DNA from: Aurantimonas sp965217685
GTDB taxonomy: Bacteria; Pseudomonadota; Alphaproteobacteria; Rhizobiales; Rhizobiaceae
Length of the DNA stretch: 64,000 nt
NCBI GenBank assembly: GCA_965217685.1
Contig: CBDCIZ010000003.1
Span: 930,001-994,000 of the forward strand
Direction: 5' to 3'
Part shown: in pieces, positions 44,788 to 53,323 of the stretch
Layout of the letters: each line of letters begins with the position of its first letter
Numbering within the stretch: the stretch's first letter is position 1
The notes under the pieces: generated by a model
Databases searched by the model: none
The model's input: the letters and a program-made list of their open reading frames with translations, nothing else
Told to the model about the DNA's origin: nothing
Made by a program: the position numbers and the translations under genes

Positions 44788-45573
44788 CTAGAGCCCGCTG
44801 AACCAGGGGAAGCCCTTGTCGCTCCAATAGCCACCCGGATAGGTGTTGGTCACCTCGATCGCGCGGATCCATTTGGGATTCTTGAAGCCGAGCTTCACCG
44901 CCGTGCGCAATCGCAGCGGAAAGCCGAACGGATCGGCGAGCGGTGCCCCGTCGTATTTCGTGGCGAGGATCGTCTGCGGATGCAGCGCCGAGGCCATGTC
45001 GATCGATTCCATGTAATCGTCGTTGCCGTGGAAGGCGATGTATTTGGCCGACAGGTCCGCCCCGACCTGCGTAAGAAAATCGCGCAAATTCACCCCCGAC
45101 CACGAGCCGATGTAGTCCCAGCCCTCGACGCAGATGTGGCGGATGATGAGGTTCTGCTCCGGCAGCGCCTTCAGTTCGTTGAGCGTCCACGGCTTGCGGT
45201 CGGCAATCTGACCGGCGAGTTCGAGCTTCCAGTTGCCTGCATCCACGGGTTTGATCTGATCGACGTTGTAATAGGCGTTGAAGCGCGGCGGCCGCAGCAC
45301 CTGGTCGGAACGGAATGTCGGCGCCAGCCGGTTCGGATCGAAGAGAAAGGCCTGCACCCGGTCGTTGAAGGACGAGATCGTCTTCAGGGTCGAGCGCACC
45401 GCGGCCTCGTCGGAGACATTGCAGCCGCTCAGCATCGACAAAGCACCGAGGCTCAGCGTGCCGCGCAAGACGTTGCGGCGATTGATGCTTTCAACGAGGC
45501 CTTTCGACTCCGCCAGGACCTGTCGGTCCGGCAGGACGGCGGGACGGAAAATCGAATTGAGACGCGAGCGCAT
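44788..45573 (-). CDS. Sulfite-oxidase/YedY-family molybdopterin oxidoreductase, Tat-exported
   Basis: A 261-residue periplasmic enzyme. The N-terminus carries a twin-arginine-like INRRNVLRGTLSLGA, so Tat export with bound cofactor is expected, and the molybdenum-ligating cysteine is Cys148 in RHICVEGW. LRLRTAVKLGFKNPKW and a final YPGGYWSDKGFPW are typical of this family. AAAGGA precedes the ATG at 45573; an earlier frame start at 45720 is not supported. A b-type cytochrome suitable as a redox partner lies about 6 kb away on the same strand. Confidence 0.87.
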   Translation of the reverse strand: MRSRLNSIFRPAVLPDRQVLAESKGLVESINRRNVLRGTLSLGALSMLSGCNVSDEAAVRSTLKTISSFNDRVQAFLFDPNRLAPTFRSDQVLRPPRFNAYYNVDQIKPVDAGNWKLELAGQIADRKPWTLNELKALPEQNLIIRHICVEGWDYIGSWSGVNLRDFLTQVGADLSAKYIAFHGNDDYMESIDMASALHPQTILATKYDGAPLADPFGFPLRLRTAVKLGFKNPKWIRAIEVTNTYPGGYWSDKGFPWFSGL

Positions 45574-45775
45574 GGCAGGTCCTTTCGGGCGCGGCCCCTT
45601 GGGCGGTCTTCGATCATGCGAGGCAGATGCGGGACCACCGCCCGCGCCGCCTTGCCGGCGATGCGGTTCCGATCGCCGAACCGGGCCTCGGTGCGATTGA
45701 GTACGCGGCGGCACCGGCAAACGTTACACGCCTGCCAAACCGCCGCCGCTCGGCCCTGCCCTTTGTCGCCGTCGC

Positions 45776-46822
45776 TCAGCGCGCCGGCAGCTTCATCCAG
45801 GCCGGGTTCGCGACATCCGCATGCGCAAACTGCGGCAGCTTCTTGCCGAGCTCTTCCATGTTGTTGATGTCCTGGTCGTTGAGCATCTGCTGCGTAATCA
45901 GCGTCGGCGGCACGATAACTTCCGCGCCCGGGTCCTCGCCGGCCAGCTTCAGCGCAAGCGCCCGCACCGAGACCTCGCCGACGACCGCCGGATTGGTCGC
46001 CGCCGTCGCCACCCAGGCCGAACCGGGCTCGCGCATGGCGGCGATATCGGCGGTGGAGATGTCGGCGGAATAGATCTTGATGTCGGAGGACAGCCCCGCC
46101 TCGTCGACGGCGATCTTCACGCCCTTGGCGAACTCGTCGTAAGGCGCGAACATCACGGCGATCGACGGGTTGGCGCGCAGCACGGCCGAGGCCTGGTTCG
46201 CCACCGAATTGGCGATCGGATTGTCGAGCGTGCCGAAGCGCGCCACCTCCTCGATACCCGGGTCCTTCGTCTTGAACGCGTCCCAGGTCTCGTTGCGGCG
46301 ATCGAGGGGCGCGATGCCGGCGACGTAGACATAGCCGGCCTTGAAGCTGTCGCCATTGTCCTTGACAGCCTGCTCGAGCGCGAGCCGCGCGAGATCCTTG
46401 TCCGATTGCTCGATCTGCGGCACCTTCGGGTTCTCGACATTGACGTCGAAGGCAACGACCTTGATCCCCGCCTCGATTGCCCGCTCGACCGCCGGCTTCA
46501 TGGATTCCGTCAGCCCGTGCTGTACGATGATGCCGTCGACCCTGAGGCCGATCGCCTGGTCCATCATGTCCGACTGCAACGCCGCGTCCTGACGCGAATC
46601 GAAGACCCGAAGCTCCATGCCCAACGCCTCGGCCTGGGTTTGCACGCCGTTAAGATAGGCCTGGAAGAAGTCGCCGGTCGACAGATACCGCACCAGCGCG
46701 ACGACCGGCTTCTTCGAGCCGTCGAAGGGCGCCGGCGCCTTGGCATCCTGCGCGAGGCCGGCCCCCGTTGCGGCAAGCGCTGCAACGCCGGCGATCAGAA
46801 GCCGTCTTGTGATCCAGAGCAT
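45776..46822 (-). CDS. Sugar ABC transporter substrate-binding protein
   Basis: A 348-residue periplasmic binding protein of the RbsB/Peripla_BP_4 class: signal peptide (about 1-25, ending GLAQ), then two alpha/beta lobes with GVQTQAEALGMEL, the VDGIIVQHGL segment, FDVNVENPK and IKIYSADIST hinge regions. It is encoded last in a three-gene minus-strand run (ATPase, permease, receptor) that diverges from mtnK-mtnA. The ligand is therefore guessed to be methylthioribose or a related pentose. Confidence 0.9.
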   Translation of the reverse strand: MLWITRRLLIAGVAALAATGAGLAQDAKAPAPFDGSKKPVVALVRYLSTGDFFQAYLNGVQTQAEALGMELRVFDSRQDAALQSDMMDQAIGLRVDGIIVQHGLTESMKPAVERAIEAGIKVVAFDVNVENPKVPQIEQSDKDLARLALEQAVKDNGDSFKAGYVYVAGIAPLDRRNETWDAFKTKDPGIEEVARFGTLDNPIANSVANQASAVLRANPSIAVMFAPYDEFAKGVKIAVDEAGLSSDIKIYSADISTADIAAMREPGSAWVATAATNPAVVGEVSVRALALKLAGEDPGAEVIVPPTLITQQMLNDQDINNMEELGKKLPQFAHADVANPAWMKLPAR

Positions 46823-46850
46823 GTTGTTCCTCCCATTTTTTCGTTGAAGA

Positions 46851-47918
46851 TTAACGGCTGCGGGCGGAGAGCCCGAAGGTGAACATCAGCGCGGCGACGA
46901 GCACCGCGCCCTTGACGAAGTCCTGGGTGTAATAGGGCGCGTTCATCATCGTCAGGCCGTTCAGCAGCAGCCCGACGAACAGCGCCCCGAGCGCCGTGCC
47001 GATGGCGTTGGGCCGGCCCGAACCGAGCACCGCAAAGCCAATCAGGGCCGCCGCAACCGCGTCGAGAAGGAGCGAATTGCCCGAGGAAACGTCGCCTCGC
47101 CCGACCCGCGCGGCGAGCAGGATGCCGCCGATCGAGGCGCAGACGCCGGAGATCATGTAGGCGGCGATCTTGTAGCGCTCGACCGGTGCGCCCGCGAGCC
47201 TTGCGGCCTGCTCGTTGGAGCCGATCGCGTACATGACCCGGCCGTAGCGGGTAAAACTCAGGAACAGCGTGATCAGCGCCGCGAGCGCCAGCATGACCAA
47301 CACCGAAATCGGCACGAGGTCGCCGACCCGGTAACGTCCCAGCGCCAGGAACGCCGCGGTGAAGGTGCCGGTTGCCACCGATCCGTCCGGCATGGTCATG
47401 CCGCGGGCGATCGACTGGCCGGCCGTCGGAATCAGTTGCAGGCCGAGCAGCAGGAACATGATGCCGAGCGTGGCGAGGAGATCGGGAACACGCAGCTTGA
47501 CGATCAGGAGACCGTTGACGAGGCCGACCAGCGCGCCGAGCACCACGCAGGCGCCGACGGCCGCGATCGTGCCGCCGCCGAACACCACCATGATGTAGGA
47601 CGACGTCATCAGCGCGGTCGCCGCCACCGCGCCGATCGACAGGTCGAAACCGCCGACGACCAGCGTTGCCGTGACGCCGAGCGCCAGGATCGCGACGATC
47701 GACACCGACTGCAGGACGATCACGACGTTGCGGATCGACAGGAAGGCCGGCTCCATTGCCCCGAAGAAGACGACCATGGCGACGAGCAGGCCGATCAACC
47801 CCCAGCGCACGACGAAGGCGCGCAACGAGAATCGCTCGGTTGCCGGGCCGTCGTCGCGCAAGGCTGCGGATGAGGGGCTATCGGCGGCGGTGGGGTGGAT
47901 GGACATCTCAGGCGGCAT
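46851..47918 (-). CDS. Sugar ABC transporter permease (RbsC type)
   Basis: A 355-residue protein with about ten membrane segments, including GVTATLVVGGFDLSIGAVAA, the GLVNGLLIVKLRVPDLLATLG stretch and the EQAARLAGAPV loop that contacts the ATPase in this family. The ATG at 47918 overlaps the ATPase stop by eleven bases; a second ATG at 47906 is also possible. Genes ATPase-permease-receptor form one operon. Confidence 0.9.
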   Translation of the reverse strand: MPPEMSIHPTAADSPSSAALRDDGPATERFSLRAFVVRWGLIGLLVAMVVFFGAMEPAFLSIRNVVIVLQSVSIVAILALGVTATLVVGGFDLSIGAVAATALMTSSYIMVVFGGGTIAAVGACVVLGALVGLVNGLLIVKLRVPDLLATLGIMFLLLGLQLIPTAGQSIARGMTMPDGSVATGTFTAAFLALGRYRVGDLVPISVLVMLALAALITLFLSFTRYGRVMYAIGSNEQAARLAGAPVERYKIAAYMISGVCASIGGILLAARVGRGDVSSGNSLLLDAVAAALIGFAVLGSGRPNAIGTALGALFVGLLLNGLTMMNAPYYTQDFVKGAVLVAALMFTFGLSARSR

Positions 47919-49494
47919 AGGGTTGATCGATTGGCTGGGGTCGGTCGTCGGTCTGCGACAGGCGGGAAACGATTGCGGTCCGATCGAAGGGCGGGGCGAG
48001 GTCGGCGACGACGCGCCCGCTTCGCATCACGACGACCCGATCGGCGATCTCCAGCGCCTCGTCGAGATCGGCACACAGGACGACGGTGGCGCGGTTGTTC
48101 GCGGTGGCACGCAGGGTGGCGCCGATGTCGCGGCGCGCGGCAATGTCGACGCCCTGAAAGGGCTCGTCGAGGATCAGGAGTCGTGCCGTTCCCGTCAGCC
48201 AGCGAGCGAGCACCACCTTCTGCTGGTTGCCGCCCGACAACGAGCCGATCGCGGCGGTCTCGCCCGGCGCGACGATGCCGAGATCGGCGATCGACCGCCG
48301 CCCGTTCCGCCGCTCGGCAGCCCTGTTGACGAAACCGGCCAGACTGAATGCGGAGAGAAACGGTAGCGACATGTTCTCGGAAACGTCGAAGTCCGGCACG
48401 ATCGAGCCACCGCTGCGATCTTCGGGCGCCATGTAGACGCCGGCGCGCACGGCATCGCTCGGCGCTTTCGGCGCGTAGCGCGCACCCTCAAGTTCCATCG
48501 TCCCGCCGGCCGGAAGCCTCGCGCCGTAGAGGCATTCGGCGAGTTCCGTTTTGCCGGCACCGACCAGCCCGACGATGGCCGTGACCTGGCCGGCGAAAAA
48601 GTCGAGCGAGACGCCCGGAGCGTCAGGCGCGACTTTGACGTTCGCCAGTCGCATGACACGCGGTCCGGCCGGCGTCGCCATAACCCCATCGCCCGAAAGA
48701 TCGCGGCCAAGCATGGCGTGAACGGCGCCCGTATAGTCGATGGGCGCGGTAAAATCGCCGGTCAGTTGGCCGTCGCGCAGGGTCAGGACCCGGTCGGCAA
48801 GCCGCCTGATGTCGCCCATGCGATGGGAGATGTAGAGGATTGCGACACCGCGGTCGCGCAGGGCCTCGAGCACCCGGAACAGGTTTTCCGCCTCGGCATC
48901 GGACAGCGCCGAGGTCGGCTCGTCGAGGATCAGGAGCTTCGGATCGTGCGACAGCGCCCGCGCGATGGCCACGAGTTGCCGGTCGGCCAGCGAAAGGTCC
49001 GCGACCCGGCGGTTCAGTGGTGCGACGAGCCCCACCCGCGCGGCCATCGCCTCCGCCTCGGCGCGATGGGTTCTTCGCCGAAACAGCACCGAACCACCGC
49101 GGCAGATGCGATCGATCATCAAATTTTCCAGAAGATCCATATCGAGGACGACATTGTCGTTGATCGCCTGGTGGACGACGACGACCCCGGCCCGCATCGC
49201 CTCGCCGGGATTGACCGGCCGGAACGCTCGCCCGTCGATCGCCATGCTGCCTTCGCTCGGCGCGTGAACGCCCGCGACGATCTTCACCAGCGTCGATTTA
49301 CCCGCACCGTTCGCGCCCATCAGCGCGACGATCCGCCCGGCCTGGAGCGAAAGGTCGACGCCTTTCAGGACGGTCGCGGAGCCGAACTGCTTGGCAAGAC
49401 CGGCAACGGTAAAACGCGCCGGCGCGCCGGTCGCGCCTCTCGCACCGGTGGCCCCTCGCGCGAATACGTCTCTCGATCGGCGTTCGCCTTGCAT
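47908..49494 (-). CDS. Sugar ABC transporter ATP-binding protein (two-domain, RbsA type)
   Basis: A 528-residue duplicated ATPase. Domain 1 has an intact Walker A (GANGAGKST), a divergent signature (LSLADRQ) and LLILDEPTSALSD. Domain 2 has a degenerate Walker A (GLVGAGKTE) but an intact LSGGNQQK signature and ILDEPFQGVD. A run of GAT-GAR-GAT-GAP repeats precedes domain 1. The ATG at 49494 follows a GGGAGGA sequence; the longer upstream frame overlaps mtnK and is rejected. Confidence 0.92.
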   Translation of the reverse strand: MQGERRSRDVFARGATGARGATGAPARFTVAGLAKQFGSATVLKGVDLSLQAGRIVALMGANGAGKSTLVKIVAGVHAPSEGSMAIDGRAFRPVNPGEAMRAGVVVVHQAINDNVVLDMDLLENLMIDRICRGGSVLFRRRTHRAEAEAMAARVGLVAPLNRRVADLSLADRQLVAIARALSHDPKLLILDEPTSALSDAEAENLFRVLEALRDRGVAILYISHRMGDIRRLADRVLTLRDGQLTGDFTAPIDYTGAVHAMLGRDLSGDGVMATPAGPRVMRLANVKVAPDAPGVSLDFFAGQVTAIVGLVGAGKTELAECLYGARLPAGGTMELEGARYAPKAPSDAVRAGVYMAPEDRSGGSIVPDFDVSENMSLPFLSAFSLAGFVNRAAERRNGRRSIADLGIVAPGETAAIGSLSGGNQQKVVLARWLTGTARLLILDEPFQGVDIAARRDIGATLRATANNRATVVLCADLDEALEIADRVVVMRSGRVVADLAPPFDRTAIVSRLSQTDDRPQPIDQPYAA

Positions 49495-49589
49495 GCGTCC
49501 TCCCAGACACGCCGACACGTCACGAGGATGCATCGGACTTGTATGATTGTCCCATATCCAACACGATGGAAAGAGGCGGGGAGGCGACG
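49495..49589. promoter_or_regulatory. Short divergent promoter region, ABC importer/mtnK
   Basis: Only 95 bases separate the two start codons, so both promoters and any shared operator must lie here. The AT-richer core at 49538-49565 contains TTGTATGATTGTCCC and CATATCCAAC. No regulator gene is adjacent; co-regulation of import and MTR metabolism is implied by the geometry. Confidence 0.55.
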
Positions 49590-50912
49590 ATGGACGGGAC
49601 ACCAAGCGGCAGCACGATGCAAACCCAGGCGGAAGCACCGCCGGATTATGCGGCCTACGAGCCTCTGACCCTTAAGAGCGTCGCCTCGCGACTGGCCGGC
49701 TATGAGCCGGCGAGAGAGCGTCTGGGCGGATCGCCGGCGCAGTGGTCGGTACGCGAGGTCGGCGACGGCAATCTCAACTTCGTCTACATCGTAACAGGCC
49801 CGGCAGGCTCGGTCTGCGCCAAGCAGGCCCTGCCCTATGTGCGCCTCGTCGGCGAGTCCTGGCCGCTACCGTTGTCGCGCTCCTTCTTCGAACACGGCGC
49901 CTTGACCCGGCAGGCCCTGCGCTCCGGCTACGTACCGGAAATCCTCGTCTTCGACGCCGGCCAGGCGCTGATCGTCATGGAGAACCTCGAACCCCATTTG
50001 ATCTGGCGCAAGGCCCTGATCGGCGGTGAACGGCACGAAACGGCGGCGCCGATCCTTGCGCGCTTCATGGCCGACACGCTCTTTCGCTCGTCCGACCTGG
50101 CGCTCAACGCCGACGCCAAGAAGGCCGACATGGCGACGTTTGCCGCCAACACCGCGCTCTGCAAGATCACCGAGGATCTGGTCTTCACCGACCCCTATCG
50201 CGATCAGGAGCTGAACCGCTGGACGTCGCCGGAACTCGACGAAACGGTGGCAATGGTCCGAGCGGACGGCGAATGGAAGATCGCGGTCCAGGAACTGAAG
50301 GCCAAGTTCCTCACCTCGACCGAGGCGCTGGTCCATGGCGATCTCCATACCGGCTCGGTGATGGTCGCCAAGGATGAGGACGGCGCCGAGGATATCCGGG
50401 TCATCGACCCGGAATTCGCCTTTTACGGGCCGATGGGCTTCGACGTCGGCGCGCTGATGGCGAACCTCTTCCTGGCGTTCTATGCGCAGGACGGCCATGG
50501 CCACGACCGCGGGCCGATGAAGACCTGGCTCATCAAGCAGGTCGAACGGGTGTGGACCGAGTTCGATGCCCGCTTCCGCGAACTCTGGCGCACCGAGCGC
50601 AGCGGCGACGCCTTTTCGAAGACGCTGTTCGAGGACCAGGGTGACAACCTCGCCGCAGATGCCGCCTGCACCGCCTATCTCGAACGTTTGCAGGTCGACG
50701 CCCTTGGCTTTGCCGGCGCCAAGATGGCCCGGCGCATCCTCGGCCTTGCCCATGTCGAGGATCTGGAAACCATCGAACCGCCGGCCAGTCGAGCCGCCCA
50801 GGAGAAGAAAGCGCTGAAGCTCGCCCGCGCGCTGATCGTGGAGCGGTCCGCCATCGCAAGCTTTGCGGCCGCCTGCGAGCGGGCGAACGCCATCGACGGA
50901 GAGACCCCATGA
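49590..50912 (+). CDS. mtnK: S-methyl-5-thioribose kinase
   Basis: It phosphorylates methylthioribose (MTR) at C1. It has 440 residues in a protein-kinase/APH-like fold: an EVGDGNLNFVY glycine loop near residue 55, the catalytic HGDLHTGS near 250 (the MTR-kinase form of the Brenner motif) and the metal-binding IDPEFAFYGPMGFDVG. GGGGAGG precedes the ATG at 49590. The stop overlaps the start of mtnA by four bases, the usual coupling. Confidence 0.95.
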   Translation: MDGTPSGSTMQTQAEAPPDYAAYEPLTLKSVASRLAGYEPARERLGGSPAQWSVREVGDGNLNFVYIVTGPAGSVCAKQALPYVRLVGESWPLPLSRSFFEHGALTRQALRSGYVPEILVFDAGQALIVMENLEPHLIWRKALIGGERHETAAPILARFMADTLFRSSDLALNADAKKADMATFAANTALCKITEDLVFTDPYRDQELNRWTSPELDETVAMVRADGEWKIAVQELKAKFLTSTEALVHGDLHTGSVMVAKDEDGAEDIRVIDPEFAFYGPMGFDVGALMANLFLAFYAQDGHGHDRGPMKTWLIKQVERVWTEFDARFRELWRTERSGDAFSKTLFEDQGDNLAADAACTAYLERLQVDALGFAGAKMARRILGLAHVEDLETIEPPASRAAQEKKALKLARALIVERSAIASFAAACERANAIDGETP

Positions 50913-52027
50913 AGGTCGACGGCATGGACCGACGCACGATCTGGGTCGAACGGCTGCCGGCAAACGGCGCGTCCGGTGCCGTCGGCATCATCGACCAGAC
51001 GCGGCTGCCCCATCGCTTCGAGACCGTGTCGCTGACCGGTCTCGACGACACCGCCCATGCCATCGCCGCCATGCTGGTGCGCGGGGCGCCGCTGATCGGC
51101 GCCACCGCCGCCTACGGCATGGCGCTGGCGCTTCACGGCGAGGCCTCCGATGCGCGGATGCAGGACGCCCACGCGACGCTTCTTGCCACCCGTCCGACGG
51201 CGGTAAACCTGCGCTGGGCACTCGACGACATGCATCGACATCTAGACTCCCTGCCCGAGACCGAGCGTGAAGCCGCCGCCTGGCGCCGCGCCGGAGAGAT
51301 CGCCGAGGCGGACGTCGCGACCAACCGCCGGATCGGCGACCACGGGCTCGATATCATCCGCAGGCTCGCCGCGAAGAAAGCGTCCGGAAAACCTGTCAAC
51401 ATCCTCACCCATTGCAACGCCGGCTGGCTGGCGGCCGTCGACTGGGGCACGGCGACAGCGCCGGTCTACAGCGCACTGGACGAAGGCATCGCCGTCCATG
51501 TTTTCGCCGACGAGACGCGGCCACGCAACCAGGGCGCGGCGCTCACCGCCTGGGAGCTCGGCCATGCCGGCGTTCCCCACCACGTCATCGCCGACAACAC
51601 CGGCGGCCATCTCATGCAGCACGGCATGGTCGACATGGTCATCGTCGGCAGCGACCGCACGACCGCAAACGGTGACGTCTGCAACAAGATCGGCACCTAT
51701 CTGAAAGCACTGGCGGCCCACGACAACGGCGTCCCCTTCTATGTTGCCGTTCCCTCTTCGACCATCGACTTCACATTGGATTCCGGCCGCGACATTCCCA
51801 TCGAGGAGCGCAGCGCAGCGGAGGTCACAAAGATCGCCGGGCGCGCGCCGGACGGCGCGATCGTCGAGGTGCAGTTGACGCCGGACAGCTCGCAAGCGCT
51901 GAACTTCGCCTTCGACGTCACGCCCGCACGCCTCGTGACCGGCCTCATCACCGAGCGCGGCATCGTCGACGCGAGCACCGACGCCATCGCGACGCTGTTT
52001 CCGGATCGGGTTCGCAATGCCGCCTGA
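50909..52027 (+). CDS. mtnA: S-methyl-5-thioribose-1-phosphate isomerase
   Basis: It converts MTR-1-phosphate to methylthioribulose-1-phosphate. It has 372 residues in the eIF2B-like fold. RGAPLIGATAAYG lies near residue 50, the catalytic cysteine is Cys169 (THCNAGWLA) and the catalytic aspartate Asp249 (GSDRTTANGD); DETRPRNQG is also intact. It overlaps mtnK. Immediately downstream is a decayed class II aldolase that would have acted on its product. Confidence 0.95.
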   Translation: MKVDGMDRRTIWVERLPANGASGAVGIIDQTRLPHRFETVSLTGLDDTAHAIAAMLVRGAPLIGATAAYGMALALHGEASDARMQDAHATLLATRPTAVNLRWALDDMHRHLDSLPETEREAAAWRRAGEIAEADVATNRRIGDHGLDIIRRLAAKKASGKPVNILTHCNAGWLAAVDWGTATAPVYSALDEGIAVHVFADETRPRNQGAALTAWELGHAGVPHHVIADNTGGHLMQHGMVDMVIVGSDRTTANGDVCNKIGTYLKALAAHDNGVPFYVAVPSSTIDFTLDSGRDIPIEERSAAEVTKIAGRAPDGAIVEVQLTPDSSQALNFAFDVTPARLVTGLITERGIVDASTDAIATLFPDRVRNAA

Positions 52028-52625
52028 AACGCGGATCGGCCGGGCAAGTGGGGCGAAGACCGAAGTCTCGGGCTTAGCAAATGCATCAGGGCTGAAGTCG
52101 GATATCAGCGACGACGGCGCCTTGCGAAACGCGATCATCGCGACCTGCCTCAAGATGAACGCCGAAGCCCTCAACCAGGGCACCTCCGACAATGTCTCAG
52201 CCCGGATTTGCGGCGGCATGCTGGTGACACCTCGGGCATCTCCTACGACGCGATGACCCATCCAATGATCGTTGCCGTCGACGGCGACGGCGGGTGGGCG
52301 GGCGACGTCAAGCCGTCTTCCGAATGGCGCATGCATCTCGACATCTAACGCAATCGCCCCGAAGCCCATGCGGTCGTCCATGCCCATTCGACCTGTGCGA
52401 CCTTCGACATCTCAGAGATCTCGACTGCGATGACGACGGCGCTGGACGGACGACGCGCCTGTCTCCTCGCCCATCACGGCCAGATCGCCTTCGGCCCGAC
52501 CGTCGGAAAAGCGTACGGCCTTGCCGTCGAAATCGAGACTCTCGCCCGGCAATACGCCGTCACGAGAAGCCTCGGCACCCCGGTGCTGATCGAGCCCGAT
52601 GAAATGGACCGTGTCCTCGGCAAGA
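52017..52625 (+). pseudogene. Decayed class II aldolase (fuculose-phosphate/Ald2-like)
   Basis: The first part reads NAEALNQGTSDNVSAR...GGMLVTP in one frame. A one-base deletion near 52232 shifts to a second frame that reads GISYDAMT, then PSSEWRMHLDI and a TAA stop at 52346-52348 where a tyrosine codon is expected, then HAVVHAHSTCATFDI. Roughly 60 residues are then missing before ACLLAHHGQIAFGPT...VEIETLARQY and PVLIEPDEMDRVLGKM, where it runs into IS630-like sequence. The zinc histidine pairs are still recognisable (HAHS, HHG). Its start overlaps the end of mtnA, as an operon gene would. It is inferred to be a lost Ald2 of the DHAP shunt for methylthioribulose 1-phosphate. Confidence 0.83.
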
Positions 52626-53214
52626 TGGTAGCCGGCACCGTCGAGGATCGGGATAGCGCGGGCGTCTGGCGCGATCTGTCTGCTGATTTCGGCCAGATGA
52701 AGCAACAGCATTTCGCCAGTGGCCGGCGGCGGGACGAGGGTGGCGGTGGCGCTGCAGACGCGCCGAAAACCGAACGAAGCCGAGTGCCTTCAATTGCTTG
52801 CCGACGGTGCGCTCGTGCATCACGACCCCGAACCGCTGCTCGATCACCCGCTGCAGATCGGTCTGGCGCCAACGCAACACATCGTCGGCCTCGGAGTCTG
52901 GCGCCTTCTCGGCCCGTTTTGGCAGTTCCGCCGACTGGGCATCGCTCAATCGCCGTGGCGGGCCGGCATAGTGCCGGTTCGTCAGGCCGGACAGGCCGGA
53001 TCGTTGTAGCGATGCACCCCTTTGCGCAGCGTCTGACGATCTATTCCGTACCTCTCGGCCCGCATGTCTCGGCCGCCATCTTGCGATCGACACCCTCGAG
53101 AACAAGAGCCAGGGCGAGCATCCGCCACGCCGAGCGTGCGTCCGGCGCCTTGCCCGACGCCGCCCGCATGTCCGTGAAACTCAGACCGGCCCGCGTGATT
53201 GAAACTCCGCTCAT
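52600..53214 (-). mobile_element. IS630-family transposase remnant (fragmented, internally deleted)
   Basis: Pieces of one transposase are found in three minus-strand frames. 53214-53041 gives the N-terminus (MSGVSITRAG, then ARSAWRMLALALVLEG). Around 53100-52740 lie SGLTNRHYAGPPRRLS and the winged-helix segment DLQRVIEQRFGVVMHERTVGKQL. From 52711 comes the DDE-domain piece LLLHLAEISRQIAPDARAI...LDGAGYHLAED, carrying the second catalytic Asp. About 100 residues between the last two and the whole C-terminus are missing, so it cannot be active. It abuts the decayed aldolase, whose 3' end it seems to replace. Terminal repeats were not found by eye. Confidence 0.8.
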
Positions 53215-53323
53215 CGCCACCTCCCCAAAAGAGAGCAGAGCGAGTCAGAATTCTCCGATTTCGGAAGCCCTTTTGGCTGAGCCACCCGTCAGGGCGATTG
53301 GTACAAGGTTTTCGCGCCGCATC

